Shown here: positions 23,176 through 34,804 of the stretch, one piece after another | How positions within the stretch are numbered: the stretch's first letter is position 1 | Layout: every line of letters starts with the position of its first letter | Assembly (NCBI GenBank): GCA_963573385.1 | Contig: CAUYLG010047345.1 | Location: 62,001-126,000, forward strand | Source of the DNA: Cacajao melanocephalus | Taxonomy: Eukaryota; Chordata; Mammalia; Primates; Pitheciidae | Direction of reading: 5' to 3' | DNA length: 64,000 nt | The notes under the pieces: generated by a model | The model's database searches: none | The model's input: only the letters and a program-made list of their open reading frames with translations | What the model was told of the DNA's origin: nothing | Program-made: the position numbers and the translations under genes

Positions 23176-24108
23176 CATCCATAGGCTGATTTATATATGA
23201 GCAAATAATAAAGAAATTCAGACTATATCATTATGAAGGTAATGAAGTTATCTACCCAGGATCTCAAAAAATCTTCTACAAATATCTTCTTAAAGTGTTA
23301 AAATTGTTTCTTCAGTAGGCTAAGTATGAACCTTACATCTCAACACACTCACGTTTCTTTATTGATTGCCAATTTCCACTTGCATCTACCTACTATTTAA
23401 TAGCTAGTAGTAGCCTGCTCAAGGAAAAGATTCTTTTCCCAGAGATGCAGCGCTCTCAATTCAAATTAAAAATTGTGATATGAGTTTTCAAACCCATTAT
23501 TACTTCATCTTAAATTATCTTTATCTCCCTAGCTAATGATCCAAAGTATTAGATTCAATCTTATTAATTACTTGCTGGTAATATTTCACCAGCACAGCAA
23601 AACCAAAAAATATAGACTCAGAATGAAAATATCTAACTTTATATCTTTTCTCCATTATTATTCCTGAGCTTCAGGTTCTACATTTGTAAAAGAATAGCTG
23701 CTGTGCCTGTCTCACAGGAGGCAGTCAACATTCAATCATGTGATGGGACAGTGTCAAACACTGAGAATACAACAGTGAGAAACACCTTAAAACAGAGCTT
23801 AGACGCTACTGAGGAATCTCAGAAAATTGACCAAGCCAGGTGATGAATGGCATCACTGGGAAGCTCATGCTTTAGTTTTATTGTAAACCTAACGTAGACT
23901 ATCTCTTCTGCTAAAATACCTTTCCCTGTGCTCACTAAAATGTTTTTCCAATTTAAAACACTGTAAGATCCATCATTAAAAGTCATACTTTACCAATTTA
24001 TCTACAATATTTTCTATAGGCTCTTTCCACATTTTATGTGTACAAACATATTCTTTCATTCATCTAAAACTATTGCGGATTTTGACTGCATGCACCTTTC
24101 ATCTGTAT
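23176..24108. other. Intergenic sequence with a weak MIR trace
   Basis: No gene. Bases 23645-23735 (GAGCTTCAGGTTCTACATTT, then TGCCTGTCTCACAGG) resemble a MIR core on the forward strand, moderate support at best. Confidence 0.45.
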
Positions 24109-24109
24109 T

Positions 24110-24150
<41 letters not shown>

Positions 24151-24160
24151 ATATATATTT
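24110..24160. repeat. Compound microsatellite (TG)n(TA)n
   Basis: About eight TG units run directly into a longer run of TA units, then ATATATTT. A likely length-variable marker. Confidence 0.95.
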
Positions 24161-24474
24161 AGCTATGTCTTTCTTTTTTCTCTTATTAATGACTATATTT
24201 CACTATCTTCTATGACTTCATTTTTCTAGTTTTTAATATAGTAGTGTTTTTAAAAATAAATTATGGCAGAATTTTGTAAATGAATATTTTAGGTAGACAA
24301 TTATTCTTGAAACATTTTGCTTGCAGATTTAAAAAATATTCTATCTTGAGCTTATCCTGAATTTTGAGCACTGAATTCTCATTGGGATTTATAGTGACAA
24401 TCCAGATCAAATTGAAGAGAATACAAGTTTTTTAGAAATTCTGCAATTATTTAAAACTTTCACTTAGGTATGTT
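24161..24474. other. AT-rich sequence, nothing recognised
   Basis: No feature seen. Confidence 0.4.
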
Positions 24475-25601
24475 TCTTTTTCTTTTAACTTCTATTTTAG
24501 GTTCAAGAGTACATATGCAGGTTTACTTTATAAGTAAACTCATGTCATGGGGGTTTGTTGTATAGACTATTTCATCACCCAAGTACTAAGCCTAATTCCT
24601 AGTAGTTTTTCCCGCTCCTTTCCCTCCACTCACCTTCCATCCTCCACCCTCAAGTAGGCCCCAGTGTCTGTCGTTCCCCTCTTTGTGTTCACGAGCATTC
24701 ATCGTTTAACTCCCTACTTTTAAGTCTTTGGTTTCCTGTTCCTGCATTAGTATGCCAAAGATAATGGCTTATACCTCCAACCATGTTCCTGAAAAAGACT
24801 TGATCTCATTCTTTTTTATGGCTGCATAATATTCCACAGTGTATCTGTACATTTTATTTAATCACTATGTCCTTGAAAGGCATTTAGAGTGATTCCAGGT
24901 CTTTGCTATCGGATAGTGCTATAGCGAACATTCACATGCATGTATCCTTAGAGTACAGTAATTTATATTCCTTTGTGTATATATCCAGTAATGAAATTGC
25001 TGGGTCAAATGGTAGTTCTGTTTTTAGCTTTTTGTGTAATTTCCATACTGCTTTCCACAATGGTTGAAGTAATTTACACTCCCACCAACCATGTTTAAGT
25101 GTTATATTTTCCCCACAACCTCACCAGCTGTGTTATTTTTTGATGTTTTAGTAATAGCCATTCTGACTGATGTGAAATAACTCATTGTGGTTTTGATTTG
25201 CGTTTCTCTAATAATCAGTGATGCTGAACTTTATTTCATAGGCATGTTGGCTGCATGTATGTCTTTAGGAAATTGTTCATATCATTTGTCCACTTTTTAC
25301 GATTTTGTTTCTTGTAAATTCGCTCTAAGTTACTTATGGATGCTCGTTATTAGACTGTTGTTAGATGCTTAGTTTACAGATATTTTCTCCCATTCTGTAG
25401 ATTGTTTACTCTGTTCATGTTTTCTTTTGCTGTGAAGAAGCTCTTAAGTTTAATTAGATCTCACCTGTCCATTTTTGCTTTTCTTATGATTCCTTCTGGT
25501 GGCTTTGTCATGAATCCTTGGCCCATTCCAGAATGTATTGCCTAGGTTATCTGCCAGGCTTTTTACAGTTTCAATCTTGAGTTGATTTGCACATATGGTG
25601 T

Positions 25602-26080
25602 TGTAATACAACCCTGGGCTAGCATCAGTGACTCCACCTTAGCTGTAAACTACAACCTGGCTTCCCCCTCCCTACCACAGCCCCTCTGAGTACATAACTG
25701 GGTCATGCTGTACTTGGAAGTGTTGAAGCGTACTAGTCGTAACACTTGTAACCATTGTAACTACATCCTGCTTGGCATACCCCACCCCCACTACTGTAAA
25801 AAACAAATTTCCCTTTGACCATTGCGTAGGAGGAGCCCGAATACCCTCTTTCTTGGTGACACCTTTTTTCTTGGTGACACCTTTGCCCACTGCCCCTTCC
25901 TCTAACCTGCTTTTCCATTTCTGTAAAATTCTGATTCAGCTAGGCTCCCCCTCCCCTACCTAAGTCAAGGTATACAAGATAATCAAGCCCCTTCCTCCGG
26001 GCAGAGAGAATTCTGAACATTAGCCATCTCTAGGTCACTGGCTAATTAAAAAAGGACCCCTAACTTGCTCAGTTACAACA
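25602..26080 (+). mobile_element. Solitary ERV LTR inside L1, with 4-base target duplication
   Basis: A 479-base insert starting TGTAATACAACC and ending AGTTACAACA. It is flanked by GTGT at 25598-25601 and 26081-26084. The host L1 reads straight through if one GTGT is removed. A 4-base duplication with TG...CA ends is typical of class I ERVs. The subfamily is not recognised. Forward orientation is a guess from the layout: CT-rich middle, then GGTATACAAGATAAT and GGCTAATTAAAAAAGG near the end. Confidence 0.85.
25849..25884 (+). repeat. Perfect tandem duplication of 18 bases in the LTR
   Basis: TTTCTTGGTGACACCTTT occurs twice in a row with no mismatch (25849-25866, 25867-25884). Short tandem duplications are common in LTR U3 regions. 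Perfect identity in an otherwise worn LTR suggests the duplication came later or was kept by slippage. Confidence 0.95.
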
Positions 26081-26279
26081 GTGTAAGGAAGGCGTCCAGT
26101 TTCAAACCTCTGCATGTGGCTAACCAGTTATCTCAGCACCATTTATAAGGCTAAACAGGTGGTCCTTTCCCCACTGCTTGTTTTTGTCAGCTTTGTTGAA
26201 GATCAGATGGTCACAGGTTTGCAGTCTTATTTCTGTTCTCTCTTCTGTTCCATTGGTCTTTGTGTCTGTTTTTGTATTT

Positions 26280-27070
26280 CTTTATTATATAAGCAATACA
26301 TATTCATTGTTGAAAAACTAAAGGGGAGTTTAAAAGAATCACCTGTAATTTTATACTACTTTTATATTTTGGAGTATATGCTTCATATTTTACTCATATA
26401 GGCATGTCATCTTTTTAAATAAAATCATATTCTTAGTTTGGGAATTTGTTTCATTTATATGTGTTGAACATGTTTGTAATAATTTTAATAGCTTCCAGAG
26501 TACTCCAGTAACTATTCCTAATTTTATTTACCATTCCAATAAAACAAGACATTTACACTGTTTTATTTTTTGATATATTATGGTGAGCCTGAATCTTTGT
26601 CCAACTGTCCAATCATTTCCCTTTATAATATTTCTAACATTAGAGTTCCTGTCAAAAGGATAGGTATATTTTTTAACTTCAGTACACCTTAACAAAATCC
26701 CTCAAGATTTTCACTTTATTTTCATTCCTAACAGCAGAGCTAAAGAGTGTTTCTTTTCTCTAATCAATATTGACCTCAAATATTAAAAATTACCTCTGCC
26801 TAAGTACTATCTTGCTTTACTCATGGCTTTGACTCCTATTAAGCTCGACATTTACCCCTTAGTTGGCCACTGTATTTATTATATGAAATGCCATTTTGTG
26901 TCCTGTGTCCATTTTTTTCAATTGAGTAGTTTGTATTGCTTCAAAAAGAACCATTTAGGTATTAATTCTGGTAACTTTTTTTAACCTGTCCACGTGTTAC
27001 AAATATCTTTTCAAGGGTTTCTTCTGGCCTTTATTGTAGTTTTTGATATACAGAGATTTAAAAATTATAC
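26280..27070 (-). mobile_element. Ancient L1 (L1ME-like) 3' part, reverse strand
   Basis: AAGCAATACATATTCATTGT, GAATCACCTGTAATTTTATA and AATCTTTGTCCAACTGTCC resemble the 3' UTR and late ORF2 of an L1ME-type element on the reverse strand. CTGTGTCCATTTTTTTCAAT and TATCTTTTCAAGGGTTTCTT follow in the right order. Divergence is heavy. A 95-codon frame (26114-26401) spans the junction with the younger L1 and is not a gene. Confidence 0.55.
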
Positions 27071-28554
27071 GTATCAATCAGGAAATATGTAAGTTATTCA
27101 CAGCACTAAAATGACATAAATACATAGTTGGGAACTCCAAGTCTCCTTAGGTCTCAGATTCAAAGTCAATGTACCTTTCCCAGCCCCCTCACTATGTGTG
27201 AGGGCACTTCTTTTATGCCTTGAGGGCTCCTCTGCTTCCCCACCATAACACTTAACAAGCTGCATTAACAGTATCTTGTTTTCTTTTCTGACTCCACCCT
27301 CAGACCATAAGCTACTACATGTTATAAACAATCTTATTTCTCAGCATAAATAAAAATTTCACTAAATGAAGTTATTATGCCTCTCAATTATTTTCTGATA
27401 GTCATTCACAGCCTGTATTTAAACCAACTGGTATAACTGCACTAACCCAGCTATATTGGTACAAATATTTAATTATATAAGCACTTAGTATCATGTACTT
27501 CTTCAAAATATGTGTCACAAGTGTAATATTCATATTGGTTATGTCACTGTCAGGATAATATTATCTCTCTAGAGATAAAGCAAGTCTATTTTGTGCATTA
27601 CCAGATCACCATTATAGTTCATTAACTGTAGTAGGTGTAGAATAATTAAGAATTATAAATCAACAAATAGTATATGGAAAACCACTTACCTCTAGAAAAA
27701 ATACATGATTTAGAAGATAAATACATATAAATGTATATACCTTTTTATCATGTATCATATATACATATAAAAATATATATAGCATTGTTCTCACCTTCTT
27801 GAAGATAATTTAAACTATTTTAACACTTTAATCCATATTGTATTAGGAAACACTAATAATAGGAAACACTCTGAAGAATATTTCTAGTTAAATTTCTGCT
27901 GTCATAATTATCATAATGAAATAATTCAAGAGCCTATAATAAATTTTAAAATAACCATCTATGTCATACTATCAAATACTTTAGAGCAAAAGCATTTTAC
28001 CTCAAGTTGCAAATAATCTTTTTAAAATTTTATTATAAACTCATTTTATGTATAAGGAGCACAACATAATGCTGGACAGGAGAAAAATAAAAACAGATGG
28101 AAGACCTTTTCAGCTGGATGACCTTTTAGTTCACAGGCTTGGATAAGGCTAAATCTAGGTATGCTAAGTAACTAGTGGTAACAGTGAGCACCTGTTCTCT
28201 CTACTAAGTGCATTCAACCTTTGCTTCTGGGTTCTTCAGAATAATGGCAACTTGGTGATGGGAGGCAGATGTGACATGAAGTTGATGTGACTTTATAAGC
28301 CCTTCTAGTAAAAGCTCAAGGGTAAAAATGTACAACCCTTTAAGACAAACTATAAAGATGACAAGCATTTGCTTAAAGCCTTTTCTCACTATGGTGAAAC
28401 AGGAAATACTTTTATATTTTAGTCTTTTAGCATGATGGGAGAGAACAAAGTAAAATTGAGTTTATTTACATCTTTAATAATATCTACAAAATTAAAATTA
28501 CATAAAACTCTTTTTTAATAAACTAACAAATTGTTTTATTTAACAGGAGGGTAC
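27071..28554. other. AT-rich intergenic sequence
   Basis: About 1.5 kb with no recognised gene or repeat. 27121-27345 is less AT-rich and holds a 77-codon reverse frame (27098-27331) with no domain I know. 27700-27780 is a run of irregular TATA units. Confidence 0.45.
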
Positions 28555-28750
28555 ATTAGCTTAGGTGCTAGCATCACTGTCCCTACACTCAAATTTTGGT
28601 TCTAGCTGTATATTGTACCAATTATTATTAAATAGCTATATGAACTTACCTAAGTTTCGAACTTTCAGGTGTTCTTGGCTATAAAATGGGGTTTATAATT
28701 CTATTGTTTCAACAGTTAATTGCAAGATTTTATGTAAATCATTACTATAG
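28555..28750 (+). mobile_element. MIR fragment
   Basis: The order TCAAATTTTGGTTCTAGCTG, ACCTAAGTTTCGAACTTTCA, GGCTATAAAATGGGGTTTAT and AATTGCAAGATTTTATGTAA follows MIR on the forward strand through its core region. Confidence 0.68.
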
Positions 28751-29499
28751 TATACACTGAAAACACTAATTATTAAGATTATATGGAAAAAACCTAAATT
28801 ATAGTATTTTCATAGGTACAGATTATTGAGTATGAATGATAAAATATCTAGGTCCAAAAAGGCTAAAATTTGAGGTGCATTTTAAGAAAAAAAAAAGTAG
28901 CTATTAATCTTGCTACTCTTATATTTTCATTTTTTAAAAAAAATTAAATTCGCTTTTAGAATTATGTAGAAATTACCATATCTTATCACTTTTAATTAAG
29001 ACTACTTAATAATTATTTTGAGTAAATCCTGAAATATCTTATCATAGCCCCTTATGCTTTTGCAAAGCTTTTCTCAAAATGCTCATTTGAAATAAGAATT
29101 TCGATTGTTATTTACAGACAAGATCTCTCAAAAGAACATGATGAATCCTAGACGCAAAATCTTTTGATTTCAAATCCAATGTTTCTACAAGGCATTTAAT
29201 AATATGTAGTTACTAACCTCTGATTCATCTATAAGGCAGTCCAAAACATTTTAAATATAAAAATGTGAAATCAGTGATCCATTATTTGTGGAAATGTTGA
29301 ATATTCCCCTAAGTAATGAAGAATTTCCTGATATTTATAGCTGCAGCACAGTCAGTCAACCTTCCATGATTTATAACATCAGCAAACTCTGACCAAACTC
29401 ATTGATTCAGCTGTTCAATGATTATGGCATCTGGACAAAGTATTAACTCTTTATGCGATCCAACAAGTTTCTCTATGCTACAGATCAGATGTTTACTCA
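28751..29499. other. AT-rich sequence, nothing recognised
   Basis: No gene or clear repeat seen. Confidence 0.45.
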
Positions 29500-29625
29500 A
29501 CGATACTGAGAAAAAGTATCTGAAGTCCTGATTCCTAGTACAGTCTATACCACCACTAAGGCTATGATCTTGGGCAAGTCTCTTCATACCCTAAAATGTA
29601 TCTGTAAAATTACATAAGTACTGAT
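29500..29625 (+). mobile_element. MIR core fragment
   Basis: CTATGATCTTGGGCAAGTCT is a strong match to the conserved MIR core, followed by CCCTAAAATGTATCTGTAAA in the expected place. Confidence 0.65.
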
Positions 29626-29932
29626 TAAAACATGTCACAGGAACTCAAAGGGTCCAGCTACAAAAAAAAACTATAATTGTATGCGTGTCACAGGGCCAGT
29701 CACATCGTAATTTTTAAAAAAATATTTTATAAGCAAATAAATGAACAAGCACAGAAAATAATGAAAACATTCTAGTTCCTGAAATCTACTTGTTATTGTT
29801 TGGGTTTGCATTGATCTCAGGAAGTGGAAGGTGGTAATGTGGTATTATGACATTATTTTAACATGAAATAAGTATTTCTAAGTGAAAGGAAAGACAATAA
29901 AGATAGAAAATTTTAAAATGATTGAAAAAATA
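29626..29932. other. AT-rich sequence, nothing recognised
   Basis: No feature seen. Confidence 0.4.
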
Positions 29933-30058
29933 TCTAAAGGATAGTAAGCTTAATACCTGGCTGATGAAATACTCTGTACAACAAACCTCCATAAAACAAG
30001 TTTGCTTATGTAACAAATCTGTGCTTGTACCCCCAAACTTAAAAACTTATAGAAGAAA
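29933..30058 (+). mobile_element. L1 (L1PB-like) extreme 3' end
   Basis: AGCTTAATACCTGGCTGATG, CTGTACAACAAACCTCC and CTGTGCTTGTACCCCCAAAC are the last 120 bases of a primate-type L1 on the forward strand, strongly 5'-truncated. A 70-codon frame across it (29922-30134) is chance. Confidence 0.82.
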
Positions 30059-30269
30059 AAAAGTTGTAATTCACTTAATTTCACCACCTGTCTACAAGCA
30101 CAGAATTTTATTAAATGAGTATTCAGTTATATGAAATAAGTAAACATAAAATAAGTAGTAGCAATAATTAAGAGTCCATTTCATAATTGATATTTATTTT
30201 ATTTACTTATCTAGCCAACCAGCTATCAAGCTAGGAGTTACTTTCCTGTAGCTCACTTTTGCCTAAAGG

Positions 30270-30950
30270 AAATACCTGGACTCCATAGCCTGACATTTAA
30301 GACCTTTCACAATTACTACTTCAACCTCATATTTAGGTACCCTTTTGCCCTTGTTAAACGCTAAACTGAGACATCATAAAATTTTAATGTATTTATTGGA
30401 GCAAATAGTAATTCAACAATCAGGCAACCAGAAACTGGAAGTGGTGTGGGAGCCCTGCCAAGGGAACCCGAGGGGAAGGTTTTTATGAGGCAAAGTGAAA
30501 TAAAGCAAAGAAAATATTTGATTGGTTACAGTTTTACAGTTGCCTTATTTGGTCTATTTTGCTGGAAAGTCCCCAGTTATAAAAACTAGTTAGCAGCTTC
30601 TGATTTGTTACCCTTAAGTTTTATTTTTCTCAAATAAAGGCATATACAATAAGTAGCCCAAATTAAGTGTTGCTTATACTTGCAAAATTAAGCAAGACCA
30701 AGGTCACTTACGAGGCATAACTGGCCTTGTCTCTCCAGGCATTCTGCAGGCCTTGCCTCCATTTTAATTTTCTTTAACACTCTCAATAGCCATAATTTAA
30801 GCATCACAAACTACAATTTCCTCCAAGGTATGCACTTTTCATCCTTCATGCTCTGTTCATAATCTCCTCTTTTATCTGAAATACACCTTCAAGTTATCTC
30901 CCTGAAAGATCCTTATGCATTCTTCAGATCCAGATTGTAAGTCACTAGTT
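30270..30950 (+). mobile_element. L2 fragment split by an LTR
   Basis: CCTGACATTTAAGACCTTTC before 30351, and CTCTGTTCATAATCTCCTC, AATACACCTTCAAGTTATCT and CTTATGCATTCTTCAGATCC after 30780, follow the 3' region of L2 on the forward strand. The interruption is an LTR. Confidence 0.62.
30352..30779 (-). mobile_element. Solitary ERV LTR, reverse strand, inside L2
   Basis: A 428-base block with paired ends TGTTAAA...TTTAACA. Read on the reverse strand it starts TGTTAAAGAAAATTAAAATG, and an AATAAA polyadenylation signal lies about 45 bases before its end in the expected LTR position. Flanks CCCT and CTCT may be a worn 4-base duplication. Family unknown to me. The orientation rests on the signal and on base composition. 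Confidence 0.7.
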
Positions 30951-32289
30951 TTATTAATTTTTCATAGCCAGTGAAGATTTCATTGAATATCCATCTGAGT
31001 ATCTATTACCTCATAGTTCACATAATGAGTTTCATTTGTTGAGTTACTATTTAGATAAGCTACTTAGGTTGCATTGAAACCATTCAAATGCCATTGCTTA
31101 GAAGCAGCAAGTATTCACCATTCCATTAACTAACAGGCTTGTGTTTTGCCAAATGAATTGACTAAGCAAAACTGCTTAGGGCAATAAAGGCGATCTATAG
31201 AGTCTCTGGAAAAGAGGAAAGAGTGGAGAAAGGAGGTGGGAAAGAGAATAGAGAAACCCTGGAGAGAAGAACATACATACCTACTGAAGAAATTCACTAA
31301 GTTTCTGGTATGAATTGACAGTGTGAGTGATCTTTCCTACTAAATCTTTAGTAAATTATTTCATATTAAAGACTTTTGAAATTTCTGAGTCTGAAAGAGA
31401 GGTGTCACAATGTACTGACTGAATTCCAAAATGATTCAAAAAGTCAAAGAAGACTGTCAACGAGAGCTCTGCCGTCTGCCATCTCCACTGCCAGCCTGTC
31501 AGTTCCTCCAGGCAGGATGTCATCTTCAGAGCTGATGTCCACCAGAGACTCTAAATAGGTGTTGGGGATTATAAGTAAAGTTCATACATATTTTTAACCC
31601 TTGCCAACTATGAAATACTATCTTCCATTCACCTTGTGAGCTAAACTTATGAGTGCAGTCATCTTACCCCTTTGAAAGGAACAGAGATTCTGATATAATG
31701 ATGTACGTAGACCTGTAACAAATATATATAAATACCAATAGCCATGACTATGTAGATATTCAAGAAAATATTTGTCTATTTAATATGCAGTTATATAATC
31801 TCCTTAAAACTTTATTACTTTTTAAACGTTTTATATGAAGTTTTCCAAAAATTTCTGGTTTAATATGGCCTTCTAAATATTGATATTAGAGCTGGGATCT
31901 ATCAAAATACATTCATCTTCAAAGAATTACCAACTACACAATGACTTTTCTACATTCCTTAATTAAATCAATCACATTGTTTTTTGCCAGCTAATTATGG
32001 TGTCTGTTGATGCTGAAAGCAAAATTTAAATACTCAGTATTGCCAAAGATGGGAATAGGGCACATTTAAAAGCATAGTATCAAGGTAAAGAATTAGAGAA
32101 ATAACCCTAAATACATTAAAATTAATGCATTACATATTTTGATACATTCCAAGTAATAGTTTTAAAAATTGGGTCGAAATCTAATCACTTCTATCAGGTT
32201 ATTGCAAAAATCCATTAGCACTTACCATTAAAACCTTCAGCACCTCATGCACACATAACTGCAGGTGAACAGATTTATCTATATTTATG
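30951..32289. other. Intergenic sequence with a GC-richer patch at 31440-31560
   Basis: Mostly AT-rich. The patch at 31440-31560 is GC-richer than its surroundings and lacks any repeat match I know. On the reverse strand it reads as an acidic 37-codon open frame (beginning YLESLVDISSEDDILPGG) after a TATTTAG that could be a splice acceptor. A 60-codon forward frame (31376-31558) overlaps it. Neither is enough to call a gene. Confidence 0.4.
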
Positions 32290-32312
32290 CTCTGTGTGTG
32301 TGTATATGTATG

Positions 32313-32353
<41 letters not shown>

Positions 32354-32425
32354 CATTCCTATACATATAGAAATCTATGTAGATACAGCATTTCATATAT
32401 ATATAGAGAGAGAGAGAGAGAGCAC
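32290..32425. repeat. Microsatellite cluster (TG)n, (TA)n, (AG)n
   Basis: TGTGTGTGTGTATATG, then a run of about a dozen TA units ending near 32352. After about 50 bases of ordinary sequence comes an AG run (about 32405-32423). Overlapping 65-codon frames on both strands are translations of the repeats. Confidence 0.93.
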
Positions 32426-33847
32426 GCTATCCATATATAGAGAACATTTCTTTCACCCATAGTTTCTGCATAAACACCGTAAGATTAGAATTAGACAATT
32501 TTATCTGTAACAGAAAATTAAGGAATGTGACTAGTGCTATAGTACTCTCCTTGGTTTGGTGAAATACTGCGCACCACTTTAGCATATCTCATACATGGCT
32601 TGACCATTTTGACTGAATTCATAATTCACTGGTGTGACCAACTAGGCTAGTCATTTCCGCTAAATTTAAGCTTTTGGCATTATTTTCTCTGAGGAGCAAA
32701 ATGAATCCTGTAACCTCTTGTTTTTGAAGTTCTGCAAGACATTTTGTATCCCGAAAAACTAACAAAAAAACTAGGAATGGGAAGCACAAAAGTCATATTG
32801 AGACTTTTAATACTTTCACAGTCTCTGCTGGAATATTCTAGGAATTTCTATGCCTACGTCCAACTGTGATGCCCTCTCTCATTTAAAGTTTCAAGGAGAT
32901 TACATAACTGAATCAAACTTTCACATCTTTCAAGTTATTAGCTGCAGGAGTCTCATTTTTTTTGTCTTCACTCAGCCAGGTCCTTTTATATTAGGATCCT
33001 ATTAGCTGGCTTTGGAATGATGATAACATAGCTTGGCCAGTTCAATTACCACATTTTGTCTGTCGTTTTCCTCTCACTCACTTAATGTCTGCTTTGTACA
33101 AGATCAAAGACACTTAGTGCAAATTCGCCTTGAAAACGAACACAAATAAGTTCACATAGTCATAAATTAATGACAGGCAATCTTTCATTTCTACCTGCTT
33201 GTATCCTTTCGTCTGATTGCTCCTTTAGTCCCTGTCCTCTGAAGTTTCAAATAAAGAAAACTTAATGCCACCTTTAAGTATATTGAGAATGGATAAATGA
33301 ACAGAACAGGGAGAAGCATTCTCAGTCATTAATTGTCCTAATGGGCTCAATCTGGGTAATATGAATAACAAATATGCTAAACAAGAGAAAGAAAACGCAC
33401 ATTATGCTTAGAAGCAAAGTAAAAATCAGTGCAAGCATTGGCACATGGGAGGAAAATACAGGATGCACGTTGCTAAATATCCTTTAGCAGATGCTTTCTA
33501 TTTCTTCATTATGACATTTTTATCACAAGTATAATAACCATACTGGTACAAAGCTTTTTGTTTAAATGGGTGTGTTCTGGAAACCTTGACTTATTGACAG
33601 GGCTAATATTAGAACGTGAAACTTTCATTTTTAGATTGTTTTCATATTTAAACTATTTGATCATTTAAATTATTTTATTTTTGTTATATAAAGTCAAAAG
33701 AGATTTTGTTCTTTATGTGTGTGTATGATTATGTGGCTACATTTTTAATGTCAGCTTAGTCGCTAGCATTTTGGTAAAGAATATATAGCAAGAATGAGAG
33801 CAATTATACATCTATGCAATCATACTTCATAAATTCTTCTTTCTATC
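32426..33847. other. Intergenic sequence, nothing recognised
   Basis: About 1.4 kb of unique-looking DNA. No open frame of note and no repeat match that I would defend. Confidence 0.45.
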
Positions 33848-34060
33848 AGAGAGACAGTGTGATGAGAGAGTTAAGACTAAAGAGCACACTCCTTGGACCC
33901 AAATCTCAGCTCTGTCACCTTCTTGCTCTGGGAACTTGAGCAAATAACTTGTTCTCTATACGTCCATTTTCTCTGCAAAGTGTACATATTAGTTCCTAGC
34001 TAGTAGGGATTAAATATGCAATATGGTAATGACAAACAGCACTGTCAACTGTGTCCTGGT
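33848..34060 (+). mobile_element. MIR, nearly complete
   Basis: CAGTGTGATGAGAGAGTTAA, CCAAATCTCAGCTCTGTCAC and CTGGGAACTTGAGCAAATAA follow MIR from its 5' end through the core on the forward strand, with a worn 3' part. Confidence 0.78.
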
Positions 34061-34624
34061 TGATGTTGCAAGATGACATCAAATTTTTTACTAGATAATC
34101 TTGGGTTTAAACAATCTGTTCAGAGTTTGAAGGGAAAAGCATCACCGTAATATAAAATAGTTAAGATTATTTTTTATACTAAAGAACTGTTCTATTATGC
34201 TTTACAGGTTTTACAATAATTATAAAGATAAATTGGTTGTTGTAGAGACCACTGAGATGTCACTTTTCCTCTATTTCTGAAACTTTCTGGTCTCACTCCT
34301 AAATGTGCAGTAAATCAGAAATTCAAAGTTCATGTAAGCTAATAGCATAATGTCTCATATACATAAAAAATTCTGAATGTGTCTAATTTATGTTGGCTAG
34401 TTCCCTTATCTTTCACTTTAGTAATTCATCAGTAAATTAAAAATGGCAAGTAAGTAACCGTAAACATAAAATTTTTGGCTTTTGGAGAGAAGTTAAGGAG
34501 ATCAAGCCAATGTCCCCATGACTTATTCATAGTTCAAATCTGATATGCATTGGAGAAGGAGGCAAACTAGAAATATCCTGATAGGAATAGGGTAGGGAAG
34601 AAGAAATACCAAGTTAAAAAGGAA
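34061..34624. other. AT-rich sequence, nothing recognised
   Basis: No feature seen. Confidence 0.4.
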
Positions 34625-34804
34625 AAGCCCCTTATAAAGCCATCGGATCCCCTAATAACTCACTCACTATCATGAAAACAGGATGGAGGGGGACCACCCC
34701 AATTATCTAATCACCTCCCACGAGGTCCCTTCTCCAACACAAGGGGATTATAATTCAATTACAATTCATGATAAGATTTCAGTGGGGACACAGAGCCATA
34801 TCAC
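34625..34804 (-). mobile_element. MST-type MaLR LTR, 5' half only
   Basis: CATCGGATCCCCTAATAACT, CTCACTATCATGAAAACAGG, ATCACCTCCCACGAGGTCCC and TTTCAGTGGGGACACAGAGC are the 5' half of an MST LTR on the reverse strand. The other half is absent, so the element is truncated. Confidence 0.8.

Larger units (their letters stand above)
24475..26278 (-). mobile_element. L1 (L1PB-like) 3' portion, split by an LTR
   Basis: Reverse-strand L1 reading from the 3' UTR (CACCCTCAAGTAGGCCCCAG) through late ORF2 (AATTGCTGGGTCAAATGGTA, then TTTTGATTTGCGTTTCTCTA) to CATATGGTG at 25600. It resumes at 26085 with AAGGAAGGCGTCCAGTTTCA and stops near 26278. The break is filled by a solitary LTR. A 61-codon forward frame (25187-25372) is antisense L1. 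Confidence 0.88.

Noticed and set aside
23745..23815. Possible ancient SINE-like tail (GAGAATACAACAGTGAGAAA)
   Set aside because: The motif recalls common mammalian repeat sequence, but the match is too short and worn to name.
25772..25963. 63-codon forward frame with a repeated FLVTP motif
   Set aside because: It sits inside a solitary LTR, and the repeat comes from an 18-base tandem duplication. No retroviral gene is expected there.
32199..32462. Two 65-codon frames on opposite strands
   Set aside because: They translate TG, TA and AG microsatellites.
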